Assembly: GCA_907163375.1 (NCBI GenBank)
Contig: CAJQUW010005321.1
Coordinates: forward strand, 1 to 64,000
Length of the DNA stretch: 64,000 nt
Direction: 5' to 3'
Source: Prostheceraeus crozeri
Lineage: Eukaryota > Platyhelminthes > Polycladida > Euryleptidae
The position numbers and the translations under genes are program-made. This document shows, in pieces, positions 1 through 11,422 of this stretch (position 1 is its first letter; every line of letters starts with the position of its first letter). The notes under the pieces are model-generated. The model ran no database searches. It saw only the letters and a list, made by a program, of their open reading frames with translations, and had not been told where the DNA came from.

Positions 1-1575
1 CGTTCTATTCATTGATGACAAACTCAATTTCAAAAAGATTATACCAAGTAAAAAGATATCTTCAGCAGAGCGTTGATGTCTGGTCAGTAGGATTTAAAAT
101 TGAAAATTCTGGTCAATTTATTTATCTAAACGACTGGCGTCATTATCCATCGAATGGTGTACAGCGCTACGCTAACCTGATGTGACTGACAGGCCACCAT
201 AGATAACAGGCGACTAGACATCTTATTAGATATGATAAACATATCAAAACAAATTCTTAGTATTGTACATCACCATGGCATAAGTTAGGAGCATTATTAT
301 CGCTTCTCTGATTGAGTAGAATCATCTTAATCTGAACAAAATGAATCACCATGTTTGCAAGTGGCAATTTTTGACAGTGATGAAATTACATTTGATAAAA
401 TTTTTCAAGTTTCGATTTGTGCAACGATAATAAAACGGTCTCGTTGGTATTACAAATACATCTTATGACACAAAAGTATCACAAACCTATGCGTTTGATA
501 AAATTTCTCACTTTCTGAGATTGATATGGATATTCAACTTTTCAGGATTGTCTCTGAATGAAGCCCTTATCTGGGCGCATGCCACTGGATGATGTAAATC
601 AGCAAGTAATACACTATAAGAATGACGGCGACCACCAAATGAGATTCATCATTGAACTCGCAGCCGGATTCTCACAACCCTTTTCCTGGAAAGCACTGAC
701 GAACACTCGTATCGGAGAGCAGCCTTGATGGTCCGTATTTGGCCCGGTGCAAGCAGCGCAGCTTCCATATCTTCGTCCTGGCAATAGGAATTTAGACTTC
801 ATTTCAACCATAATTGATCTCAACTCCACAAACAAATAGTATCAGATGTAACAATTTTCAGTGAACATATGAGCGTGAAGCTGTCATGTGTTATGTGGGG
901 TGTAACTTAAGTGTAGGGCAAAACAGAGGCCTTGCACAGAAAATATATCGAACCATTGGATATAGTGTCACAGATGCTACCATTGATTCTTTAACGATCG
1001 TTTCTCTGAATTATCGCTACATCACAAGTATTTTTAGAGGGAGGCCGACTCAAAAAGACTTATAATAAGCAAAATAAGGACACATTTACATTTATCACGT
1101 GTATAGATTGTCAGTGGTTTTTTTCGAGTTGAAGACACTCTGCGATCTATGATCGTCTTCAATCCACTTGCAACCGCGTATCGTTGAATCTTATCGATGG
1201 ACGTATTTAGCGGTCAATGAGAATACTAGCAATGACTAGGAAACATCCGTCTAAATTCATCAACAAGAAGTCGGAGTAGTAACGTAGTCAGTCGGGCGGC
1301 AATGAGTCGTAGAAACCGACCGCAAATAAGTTTCGGTTGAGAATCGCACCAAATTCGGATTGGATGGGCGTTGCTTTTTCTATATCTCAATCTGTTAAAA
1401 AAACAACATCACCTATTTCAGCAGCTCAAAAAACTACAACGTTTCAATCATTTCAATTTGACAAGAAAAACTGAAACTTATAAACTAGAACAAAAGTGAT
1501 TTATTACCAGAGCAGCAAATGATTCAATTTGATTCAGTAACATAAAAGCAATAATTTCGTATGTAAATAACTTAC
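1..1575. other. Non-coding stretch, probably intronic or intergenic
   Basis: AT-rich sequence with no transposon protein that I can recognise. Apart from the doubtful frame at 614-835 I see nothing supportable here. Confidence 0.4.
614..835 (-). other. Possible cysteine-containing terminal exon
   Basis: An open frame of 73 codons on the minus strand ends at a TAG stop. It contains a short cysteine cluster (CAAC, then HQGC, then KGC). It lies downstream, in minus-strand sense, of three better candidate exons at 1576-1638, 2638-2814 and 3827-4063, so it could be the last exon of the same gene. The upstream AG lacks a convincing pyrimidine tract. I do not recognise the peptide, and chance is a real alternative. 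Confidence 0.2.
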
Positions 1576-1638
1576 AGTTGTCTGATAACCATAGTGAGCG
1601 GCTTTCGGAGAACTATAGTCCTTCAACTCCATAAAAAT
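1576..1638 (-). CDS. Candidate internal exon, 21 codons, phase 0
   Basis: On the minus strand a pyrimidine-containing acceptor ending TTTTTTAG precedes a 63-bp open stretch encoding IFMELKDYSSPKAAHYGYQTT minus its last residue as written here, and the donor that follows is GTAAGT. The length is an exact multiple of three and both borders are phase 0. The exons at 2638-2814 and 3827-4063 on the same strand have the same property, so I infer one spliced host gene. The function is unknown, and splicing is predicted from border sequence only. Confidence 0.45.
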
Positions 1639-2637
1639 CTAAAAAATTGGGTCGAAAGTTGTTCTAACGTTTAAGCTCTGAAGCACATCGATATAGTTCT
1701 ACAAACGTGCACATGAATACAATGAAATTTCAGCTACATTATTGGCTTTATAAAACTTTCTGATGGTGGTATTTATTATGCTAACTAGCTCATCCTCATA
1801 CTTTCCATTATACTTGCGCGCAAATGCAGTTGAATTCTGGTGGAATTATCAGTGAGGACACGAAGGAGAGTATCAAATGATATACCTGAAATGTTTTCAT
1901 TTCAATAATATTATTTCGCAATGTACAGGTAGGCCTATACGTTCTTTAAAGAGTATATTTACGCCTTGCTGCTTTCCAATTGCTAACTAGAAAGTGAAAT
2001 GTACATTAAAGAAGCTACTTAATTGGTTCTTTTGACTCATGAAATTGTAAATTACGTAGTAGGATTTAAATAATATCCAGTTTGAAAACTTTTATCTGTC
2101 TGATTCATTGATTATCATAACTACGACTCAAATTTATAAGAATGATGCACTAAAAACCTTTAAATCAATCTATAGGCTACTTTGTTTAGCTTACCGCACA
2201 TGGAGAATGCAAAAAAAATGTAGCTTAAAAATAAGAAAATGTACTTTTTCAAAACAGGTATATTTTTTGGTGAAAAGTTAAGAAAAAACAAAAAGTCACG
2301 AAAGCCTAGGTTGAACGAAGTAGTTTTAAAAGTAAAAATCGACCCTCCCCCGGTATGGATAGAGTCAATCGACAGTCCCAAGATGTTTACTGGTAGGTAG
2401 ACACATCGAGGAATGATCCGATGATTAGTAGCCAAATACCGTTACTATGAATTGTAGTGACTAGATAATTGCATGCTAAGCAACGTAGATGAACTTTATG
2501 AAGCATGGAATGAAGACATCAATTAGTCCAGCATTAAGTTGTGAGCAGACTGAAGATGAATAGTTCGCCGTAAAGATGAAATAGTTCATTTCGTTACTTA
2601 TGGCTAAAACTTAAACAATTTTGGCTCAAATATTTAC
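1639..2637. other. Putative intron
   Basis: About 1 kb between two candidate minus-strand exons. It holds only short chance frames and AT-rich sequence; I see no repeat or RNA gene. Confidence 0.35.
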
Positions 2638-2814
2638 CTTCGTGTTAAGCAGAAGTTGGTCGGTCTCCATGACCTTTTCTATGACAACTTCTCCGCTAAT
2701 CGACCCCTTCGATACACAGTAAGTTGATGGCTTCTTGCGAAATCCGTGAAGTTTCGTAAAACTCCTTTGTCGTAGTAGATTGGGAACAGACACCAAAACC
2801 TTTTCCACTTTTTC
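2638..2814 (-). CDS. Candidate internal exon, 59 codons, phase 0
   Basis: On the minus strand a T-rich acceptor (TTCATTTGTAG) is followed by 177 bp of open frame and then the donor GTAAATA. The peptide starts EKVEKVLVSVPNLLRQRSF and includes GSISGEVVIEKVMETDQLL. It is exactly 59 codons, phase 0 at both ends, matching its neighbours at 1576-1638 and 3827-4063. The residue composition looks like a normal soluble protein (charged and hydrophobic residues mixed, one cysteine). I do not recognise the family. The evidence is splice-site geometry and an open frame, not homology. Confidence 0.5.
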
Positions 2815-3826
2815 CTACAAATGAAAAAAATAATTCACTATTTGCATTTTTGGCTGCTAATTTTTGATAAACACAACGATCAAAGATCCGACATTTTCTG
2901 AAGTTCATATACACATATTATTTGATATTACGTTTCATACATGCATTTTGTCATAAAACTCTACTAAGGTTGTAAAAACATGTTATTTTTTATAAAAAAA
3001 CACGTGTTTTCTAATTTTCATTTGCTTTTTAAATCAAAAGGATATAATGCTACTAATTATTCAAAATGATTAATACCGACACCTGTGCAACTTCATATGT
3101 TCAATGAAACATATTGATGGGTTAACAATAAAACAGGTTAATAAATAAACCAAGAATTTAAACTTTTTTGGCGATGATCATGATGGTTCAATGATGTGTG
3201 TACCATCAATCTTGAATGCTATTATACATGTTTCTTCATTCATGAGAGTGATAGAGAGATGACTATTGAGCACAAGTTGCAATTGACAATCAATTATCTG
3301 ATTCCACTGTTTCTTGAAATTGGGGTAAAAAATAACCCATGTGAAATATCATCTCAAAATTGATAATTTAGAGGTAGTCCACGGACCTCAAAGTAGGCCA
3401 ACTTTGCAAAAGAATGGCATTTTTGATGTGTTTTTCAATTTTGTTGCCAAGTTATTTTTGATACACTGAACCTGAATTAAGAGAGGCGTACTTAAGAAAA
3501 AGACCATCCAAAATCATCTAATTGCTTGGGGTAGGGTGGATTGGGGTAAAAGCGACTGGAAAATGTGAAATTTATTTTATCTATTTCTTATGGTTCTGCT
3601 TTTTGTCAAATTAAAGGTTGACTGCGTGTAGGTACAAGTAATGGTAAGCTTTTAATACTGGGGTCGTTGAGATTGTGAGCGATGTTCAGTTCGTGCAAAT
3701 GAGACGGAAGTTATTAGTACTTTGATGTAACAATTTCATTTTTTGAGTAAACATTTATGAAATGCAAATCATGTCTGATGGTAAAGATAAGTTGGATATA
3801 TGGTTAACATACTGTTACTAACTTAC
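2815..3826. other. Putative intron between minus-strand exons
   Basis: AT-rich sequence of about 1 kb. Near 3320 and 3545 it holds two copies of a short TTGGGGTAAAA motif resembling pogo/Tigger termini, but no paired inverted repeat could be delimited. Confidence 0.35.
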
Positions 3827-4063
3827 CCAAGAATCCTGACAACCGTTCTGGACTTTAATGGTCGCTTTTAAACGCGTGTAAAATTCTTTTCGATCCACTG
3901 CATTAGTTTGTGAGGGAATATGTGATTCACAAAATGCAATTATAGCATTTTTGAAGTCTCTTTCGTACATATGATTTCCATCCTTCACGAAAGATGTCGC
4001 GCGGTGGGATAAATAAGTCGCCAATATGTCACTCATATGGGTGCCAAACGGTGCCGAACAAAT
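3827..4063 (-). CDS. Candidate internal exon, 79 codons, phase 0
   Basis: The minus-strand acceptor TTGAATTTCAG precedes 237 bp (79 codons) of open frame, ended by the donor GTAAGT right after the codon for a tryptophan. The peptide includes MSDILATYLSHRATSFVKD, then YERDFKNAIIAFCESH, then KATIKVQNGCQDSW. It would be joined in frame to the exon at 2638-2814. The composition suggests an alpha-helical soluble domain. I do not recognise it. Phase-0 borders shared with two other exons make chance less likely. Transcript data would settle it. Confidence 0.55.
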
Positions 4064-5407
4064 CTGAAATTCAAATAATTGGTTTTAAAGAGAAAGCACA
4101 GCCCTACGACCTACACCTAGCATGTTTCTATTAATCATTTAATGACAGCTAGGTTACAGAGATAAAGTAATTGACTAATATCAATATAAAAACTCAAGCA
4201 TCTAAATTAGATATCTATAACTTTTTACTTCTGTGTGGTTAAGTGTTCATTTTTTTCTGATGGCTAATTGAAACTCATTCACTTTACTTAGAAATAGATT
4301 GAAACGCAGCTAACCGGAATTTGCACTTCAGCTGAACTGTAGCTTAGCTAAAACTTTATTCTCTTTACCAACTTTGTTACTATAGCTATGGTCGAAATGC
4401 TGCGATTTAGCGTTAAACATCAAATCAAAACATCAATTACTATTGCCGTAAGCTCGACATTTTTCTCTTTAAGGAGAATAGGAAATACTTCTGGAGAAAC
4501 GACACAACCCATCCATTGAAGTTCAGTAATACTCTTCCCGAATTTCATCGAAACTGAAAAGTGGGCATTTATAATACTCAAAATCAGATTAGATGAAATA
4601 ATATATAAGGTTATGTTGCATTGTTTTGGTTTTTTATCTGTATTGAGATTGACTGTGATTGACTGCGGTTTGCTGCGAGACAATAAACCTTATGTATGTA
4701 GTCTTGCTGCCTTTGATGTCACATGTCTGCTGATGCTCTTTGCTTGTCTTGTCTGGTTGGCTGACAAAAAAATAGACACAAAACTGACAGGGATCTAGGG
4801 TGATTTGATCACAGAAACCCCAAGGTCATGAAGACAAGCGAACATCTCATTGAAATTCTGTGAAAAATGTTGAATCAATCTGCTTAAATCCTGACGTTGA
4901 GAGCGTCCATGAATGGTCCCTACTCATTTCCGGTTTAACTATGGCGCTGAGTGCTCATTCCGTAGATACTTTGAATGATTGAAGGATCATAAAACCCAAA
5001 TGTCATGATTATCTGAAATCGCTCCAATCCGTTTGATTATGGCAACAAAGTAATCAATTGCGCAATATCTGCATACTATTGCGCTTATTAAATTTGGTGG
5101 TCAGTCTCGGACAACTAGGTAATTGGTGGCAAAATGTCAATTTCTTAAGAAAATACCTTGTGAAGCATGCGGTTGTATACATCACACGACTCCAGTTACA
5201 TGGTGAGAAAATATGTTTCCGATCCAGTATCAACCAAGCTTATCAGAGAGGATCAATAATTTAATAAATCGCCGTAGGTGATACTTTTTTTACAATACAT
5301 GTACGTTTCATATCATAATATACTGTGTAGCAGAATAAAGGTTGGGCGATTGGTTGCTATTATACTGTTCACCACAGATACTTTAGCTTACTTTTCTAAA
5401 TTTTTGA
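4064..5407. other. Unassigned AT-rich stretch
   Basis: Contains several open frames of 60-90 codons on both strands (for example 4420-4683 minus and 4613-4798 plus), but none has recognisable motifs or good splice borders. I see no gene I can support. Confidence 0.3.
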
Positions 5408-6233
5408 TCATTACCGTACCTTCCCCATATAAGGCGCGACTTTTTTACTCGGAAACAGCCAATGCGCCTTATCTGCGGAGTGCCCACTATCTAAGGTCAA
5501 AATTAGACTTCTAAGTTCGGTAAAGGATTGGTACTGGTAGGCATTTCATTCGAAAATATCATGAGAGCAAGTGCCCTAGAAAACGGTTATTCGAAGTGGC
5601 TTTAAGAGACGGGGTGTCATTTTCTTCGAGAGATTCAGCCGACCCAGTATCATAAGGAACATTGCTTCCGAACATAAGCGAAACCTCCATTCAAGTATGC
5701 CTAAGCTAATAGTGATTTTTGATTACTTGCGGTCGAACAATGATTGTAACACTGAAACGATTCCTTGATATCAGATACCGAAGTGAATATTGTAGTGAGG
5801 CCGTGAAATTTCCTACCTGTAGTTGAATCAAACATTCATTTCAAACACAAGACTCCGACATGCTAGATTTTGTTGGCATAGGCGGCCGTATGCTATAGGA
5901 ATAATTCATGGGCTATCATGTGAAACATGCTTGTCGATCCGATATCCTTCGTGGTTTTTTTCAGATATTATGGCAACATCAACCATGATAATAATCGTAG
6001 GCATACTTTTGGCTTATTCCCATAAACCAATTGATAGTACATGTACATTTATCGGGGAATTAGTTACAATTATTGATTCCTTATCGACAAGGGATTTATC
6101 TGAAAGTCATAGCCTCGTACACCATGTAGCGCTCCTTATACGCGAAGTGCCGCCTTATCTGGTTTGTCATCGGCTTCGTGCGCCCTATGCGCGGATGCGC
6201 GCTTATTAGCCGGAAATTTGCGGTAATTAGTAT
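5408..6233. mobile_element. Degenerate non-autonomous inverted-repeat element
   Basis: The left end reads ATTACCGTACCTTCCCC followed by ATATAAGGCGCGAC; the reverse complement of the right end reads ATTACCGCAAATTTCCGG followed by CTAATAAGCGCGC. Both ends then carry tandem variants of a GCGCCTTATCTGCGG-like unit. This layout (a terminal TTACCG box plus subterminal GCGCCTTAT repeats) recalls non-autonomous pogo/Tc1-like elements of animals. The open frame at 5823-6209 shows no transposase motif. Related CTTATACGCGG units occur in the element at 20359-21460. Class assignment is inference. Confidence 0.5.
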
Positions 6234-8529
6234 ACTCGACATAAATAATTTCAAAATTATACTGAGCCTAGGCTACCTTCGAGAGATTTTCCAGTTCCAA
6301 CATCAGCGCAAATAATTCATAGGACTATAATAAAAATTGAACGAATGTCTAAACAATTTCTCGACTATACGGCAGTCTCAACGTCGTCGAGTGATTTCTG
6401 CACTCCTTCCGATGTATTTATGAAAAAAAAACGGTCATCACTATACACCAGACGCAGCTCCTTCGACTGATTCGTCACTGCATACCGATGTTGCCATAAT
6501 ACGAACCAATATTACGAATTCAGCCAACATTGGCTTGTAATCTCACGAAAATACGTTTATATATCCACGACGTAACTGAAAAAAGACCGTTGTTGTACTA
6601 TTCGAATTTTCACTCTCCTAATTGTTCATGGCTCGAACTTTCCATCCACCGTGTTGTGCGAATATCCATTTCGATAATTAAGACGGCATGCGTATCTTTA
6701 TGTACAATAAATGGAAAACTTTGAACACTCGTCGGATTGCAATTGTGTGATTATTCAGCTAGTCTTACTAACTGATCTTAAAATATAATTACTTACTGTA
6801 ATATATATCACTTTTAGACAAAGATATCGTTCAATTTAACAACATAAAAAATTACTGATATATTGAACGATCAGTTATTACTTACCACTTTCATAAAATC
6901 TGTCAGCAGTCCTCCTTTTCAATAATATTTAGCTAGTTCCATCACAAAACGTAACTTTTGACACTTTCTCATCTTCAAACAACAGATCGGATCGAATTAA
7001 TGATGCAGTCACATTTACACCAATACGAAACACAATATTTTCTTATGATTGCATAATTAATACTTACAAAAAATAACTACAAACAAACCACTTCCAGAAA
7101 TGGTATATATCTCTCGAAATTCCATGTGGAATTTCATATAGCACAATCAAGGAAAGAAGTGACATTGAATTGATCATTCCTTATTAGATACCTAGCATCC
7201 AAACCCTGTTTAAATCCACCAAACGCCAACTTAATCCATTTTTTTGCCTGAGAGTTAATTATCCGCCTAACTCAATTTAAGGCTGAATATTTATTGCATA
7301 ACTTAATGCAACAGGAATAAACATGAACAAATAAAGCTTATGTCATTCTGACTAGAGATTATTGACAATCTGCTCCTTGCACAGAAGCCTAATGTCATGG
7401 AGGAAGAGTCCCATCAATAACATTGGATTGGAATATATTTCTCGTTGGATTCTTATATTTCAATGACACAGCCAAAATCTACCGCCCTATCGGCCGAACA
7501 ACATAACATTTGAACTGTAGAAAGACCATTGCACTAAACTAATAGAAAATTGGGAAAGCCAGTAATTCATAGAAACTAATTCAGAACACATATTGACTAT
7601 CAACTTGCTTGATCCCTTACGCTTGTAAATATAAATTTTATAACAATTGTTGATATATATCATGGAACTACTAAAAAAGATAGCAATTCATATTGCTTTT
7701 GATATCCCATCATTTTTGATAAAAACATCATTCAACCTATAACATATTTTTATTGTTCTCCCCTGTTCACAACAAAAATATTAGATAATTTTGTGCATAA
7801 CATATATATATTTCATTTATACTAAAATTAAGCGAAAATTATTTGGTTTAGCCGCACAAATAAAAATGCATCCAAGCATTTTGATATGTTTGAACTTAAA
7901 AAGAACACTAAACTATATTATTCACTAAAAAATCTTTTGACATCATATATAGCATGAATGTTTTATAAAAATGCCATCTGATTTAAACTACTTCGTATAG
8001 GAATATTTATGCAAAACTCTGATTAATCAAAATGTTCATCGTCAATTTGAAAAGGATATTTGAGTTTCTCCACTAACTTTTGAGGTGATTCTCTCAACTT
8101 TCAAAACATACAAAGAGAACTGATACAACATTGCCACCATAAGCATAGGCTATTCCTGTTTCTCAATGCCTAATATCAAACAAATCAACCTCAAGCACGC
8201 GTAAAAAATCACAAAAACCAGAGACATCTCTCGACGACAAAGAAGGCGCGGCTAGTCTACCCAATATCAATTTTTTTCATTCAACAACCCTTCAAGGAAA
8301 GATACGACCATGTCAAACAAATCCAACAAAACTGTGAAAAGATTCAGTTTGACACAAATACTTTCAATGTTCGGTCAGCTCTAAAATGCAAAGAGAGAAA
8401 ACTAATACGTGACTATATTTGTAGAAAATCTTTACAACATAGGTTCAATAATATAGCAGTTTTCACAATTCAAGAAGTCGTTATCATAATAATATCTTCA
8501 CAAGGCCTAAATGCCACCACGATAAATGC
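6234..8529. other. AT-rich stretch without recognised features
   Basis: Long AT-rich sequence with no frame above 64 codons that looks coding. A possible donor GTAAGT on the minus strand follows GATTTTATGAAAGTG near 6890, but no credible acceptor or long frame supports an exon. Confidence 0.3.
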
Positions 8530-8645
8530 AGCTCGCGTTATACTCTAACGCAAAGTACGAAGATATTCTAACGCAAGTATAACGCATGATATTATATAAC
8601 GTCAGACTCCTAATATAAACGCCATATAACGCAAGAAAGTATCTA
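8530..8645. repeat. Short degenerate TAACGC(AAG) repeat cluster
   Basis: The unit TAACGC or TAACGT, often extended to TAACGCAAGTA, appears about eight times in 115 bp on the plus strand, at irregular spacing of roughly 10-20 bp. The sequence on either side lacks it. It may be the subterminal part of an unrecognised element or a degenerating minisatellite. Confidence 0.5.
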
Positions 8646-9184
8646 ACGTCACCTGGCTAGTTTGCTTAGCTTTTTTACAGTGTAGCATATGAAGGAACCA
8701 ATTTGAAAAAGAAGAAATATTCCATGGCTTTTTACCAAAACATGATACATGTAGTACATAGTCATTTTAAATCGTTATCTATGGCACCAAAAATATTTTA
8801 TCATGCTAAACCAATATCACTATTCGAAATAGAATACCAAAATTGGGAAAACAGTATACCTAAGGTTGATTTGCATGATTTATCAAAGGACAAATTAAGG
8901 AAAAATATGAGAAAAAATAATGTTTGAATTTTAAAATGCTATTTATAGCATCAAGACGAAAACATTATGCAAAATGAATACCACCATTAGATTTAGAATA
9001 TCCGAATTGTATCAGGTCTTTTTGTTTGATAATTTAGGAATAATACTGGGGTGGGGGGTGGAATCCGCCCCCCTTGGTCTGAGCGTGCGTCAAATACCTT
9101 GGTATGAATAAGATTATAGAAATTTCCTGCGGTAAAATACGATCAATCTCACCGGTAAGTTACTGGTAATATTACCGGTGATTT
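8646..9184. other. Unassigned stretch with one short open frame
   Basis: A 74-codon lysine-rich frame (8703-8927, plus) begins MKKKKYSMAFYQNMIHVVH; I do not recognise it. Near 9040-9110 lies a G/C-rich inverted motif (GTGGGGGGTGGAATCCGCCC), and near 9150-9185 a cluster of TTACTGG/TTACCGG boxes. Both motifs recur near the right end of the window. Confidence 0.3.
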
Positions 9185-9480
9185 ACCACCCCTTCGAACT
9201 ATAATGGATATCATTACAAAGTCCAATCTAAGAACTTCAAATGTTTGTGTGTTGATTCCATGTCTTTATTTAATGTTGAACATTACAAATTCCTTGGTGC
9301 TATTCTTTCCACGGACATGAAATTGAATAAACATGTGAACTATATCGTTAAAAAGGCATCTCATTGTGCGCAATCTGCGACGCTGTGGTTGTAAAAAGGG
9401 GTGTAATGTTTCTTGCCTATACCGCATTTATCCGCAGTGTTTTGACATTTCTCGTGTTTTCGCAATGCAGGTGATTACTT
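9185..9480 (+). pseudogene. LINE reverse transcriptase fragment (thumb region)
   Basis: Plus-strand translation gives VEHYKFLGAILSTDMKLNKH followed by VNYIVKKASHC, the conserved segment just after the palm domain of non-LTR reverse transcriptases, where a short leader precedes LGV/LGA, an aspartate, a HV pair and KKA. After about 9390 the frame breaks by stops. No palm motifs or 3' tail are present. The fragment resembles the corresponding part of the LINE at 47.5-48.3 kb and may be a relative. Confidence 0.6.
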
Positions 9481-10685
9481 ACTCACGGCTGCCACTCTTA
9501 TCAGAAATGAAAATCCGGAAAGTCAAATCGGAGTGGGCCCCCTAAATTACGTAGTCGTGGGTCCCCTCAAAGTAAGAAACTTACGATCATTCGATATCAC
9601 GCAACACGGTAAGTTTTGAAAGCGTTCAAGCAGACGTTGGCTCTCTTCTAATAAAGATGATTCTGAATCCTCACAGTTAGCAAGTAAATGTATAAAATCA
9701 TTACTGATGGTTATTCAATTATCAGTTTCGACAAGATGCACTTTTCAGGAGAACCGCAAGCTATTTTCAGGAGAACCGTTTTCGAAGGTTAGACAGTGTT
9801 ATTACAATGACCCCCGTACCTCCACCCAAATATCTTCATACAAAGTCCATGGTCAGCGCGGGTTAAATTGCTTGGGGCAGGCATTTTCCATAAGTCATTT
9901 TCTTTGGGAGCCATCATTGGTTTCGAGAAATCGGGAATGTATGGTTAATTCTTATTTTCTATGATGCATTAAAAAGATACCGAATCGTCAATTGAAGATA
10001 ATTTGGAGCATCTTCTGAGGATGGAATGCCAGCGCTCTACCACTGACCCATCGTAAAATATTTGTAGCTGCAAATCCTAAATCTAGGATTGGACCGTCAT
10101 GGGAGCCTTTGGAATGGATTCCGAACAACCACCAGATTTAGTACCTTGAGACATTTTTCTTTTGGACACATTTAAGAAATGGTGGATTAAGATCATCCTA
10201 TACATTGGGTAGAGCTGGAAACTTTGCACCGTTTTTGCTGGCGACGGCGATTGCGTAGAGGACAGGCTCTCGCGCTCGTTGACCCGAAATAATTAGATTG
10301 CGTTTCGGCGCAATATGTGTTTAGCAAAGAATAGTCGCTATTGGTACACTAGTGTTTCCAACTGTTTTCCGTTACTCAATAATGTAGCTTACAGAAATCG
10401 ATCATTTAATCCGTAGAATTGCTATGGCTATTAACAACTTTGGAAATTTTCACTGCTAGGGAATACGCCACGTTGCATAAACAAAAGAATTTATAACAGA
10501 TGATGCCACAGCATAAATGGACGACTAAAAGCTTTGCATTTGTTCATTGTGAGGAAACGGCGCTCTATATTGTGCTGATTATTACACATACAGGCGCTAT
10601 GAATTAATTATGCTTTTTAATTTGAAATGATGACAAGACCGGAAGGAGAATTAGTTAAGAGATCATAGCAAGAATTTGATACAAT
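9481..10685. other. No recognised features
   Basis: Contains an 85-codon plus-strand frame at 9707-9964 with no family motif. It may hold further decayed LINE 3' sequence, but I cannot demonstrate it. Confidence 0.3.
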
Positions 10686-10689
10686 CCAG

Positions 10690-10735
10690 ATACGGGAAAT
10701 ACCTAACATTTCGGTTTTTAGCCGTCATCAGTGCT
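10690..10735 (-). ncRNA. Hammerhead-ribozyme-like motif, probably Penelope debris
   Basis: Read on the minus strand the segment contains CTGATGACGGC, an A-rich loop, and CCGAAATGTT. This is the CTGATGA plus stem II plus GAAA arrangement of hammerhead ribozymes, here with a GG/CC-type stem II. Such motifs are known in the pseudo-LTRs of Penelope-like retroelements. Stem II fits the canonical core imperfectly because an extra base lies beside it. No Penelope protein is visible next to it. It could be inactive debris or a chance match. Confidence 0.35.
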
Positions 10736-10745
10736 GTATATCTGT

Positions 10746-11420
10746 AAATGAAATCAGTACTTCAGCCAAACAAATCATGATGCCGAAATACAGGCATCTA
10801 CAATTAATGAAATACATTGCAGTTTCAAATCTCATTTCCTCTAGAGGCTCGTTTCCAAAATTTGGGAATTTGCAAATCATTAAATATTTAATCTTGTAAA
10901 TTCATTCAGTGTCATTAGTCATGCTTCTTTGAATCTTTTGTGTTGCATATATTGGACAACATACAACAATTTTACAATCTGTGAATAATTTTCATTGATT
11001 TAATTCATTTTTCACAACAAACTTGAAAATGCGGTTAGACACTTGTTTATTGGACGTAAATAAAGAATTAGAAGATAACATGACAACTATGAGAAAAATC
11101 ATTAGTTGTCATGTTACTTTGACTTCTGTGTGTATGTTTAGATGTACATAATTATATACATCGAAACCGGTAGCACTTGTACAGGCATTGACTTTGGTTT
11201 TAATTTAGATTTTATTAGTCACTACTCTCTATCCGTTTGCTAGTTTTTGCCATACGCAGTTATACGTTATATATGTAATAAATAAATAGAATCAAAAATG
11301 GCAGATAGTAGTATAATAAATGATTAACCCAAATCAAAACATCCAAAGGTAATTCACTACCGGTAGTTTCTTCTCAGACTTTTTCAAAGGGAATCCATTA
11401 TATGTTAATATATTATATTA
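10746..11420. other. AT-rich flank, no recognised feature
   Basis: Nothing with coding character or paired repeats was found. The last 30 bases form a TA-rich run in which the following mariner-like element is inserted. Confidence 0.35.
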
Positions 11421-11422
11421 TA

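Noticed and set aside
5823-6209. 128-codon plus-strand frame with a hydrophobic segment
   Set aside because: It lies inside the inverted-repeat element and ends in its subterminal repeats, so chance is likely.
6885-6930. Possible small exon ending in a GTAAGT donor (minus strand)
   Set aside because: The upstream acceptor is poor and the frame is very short.
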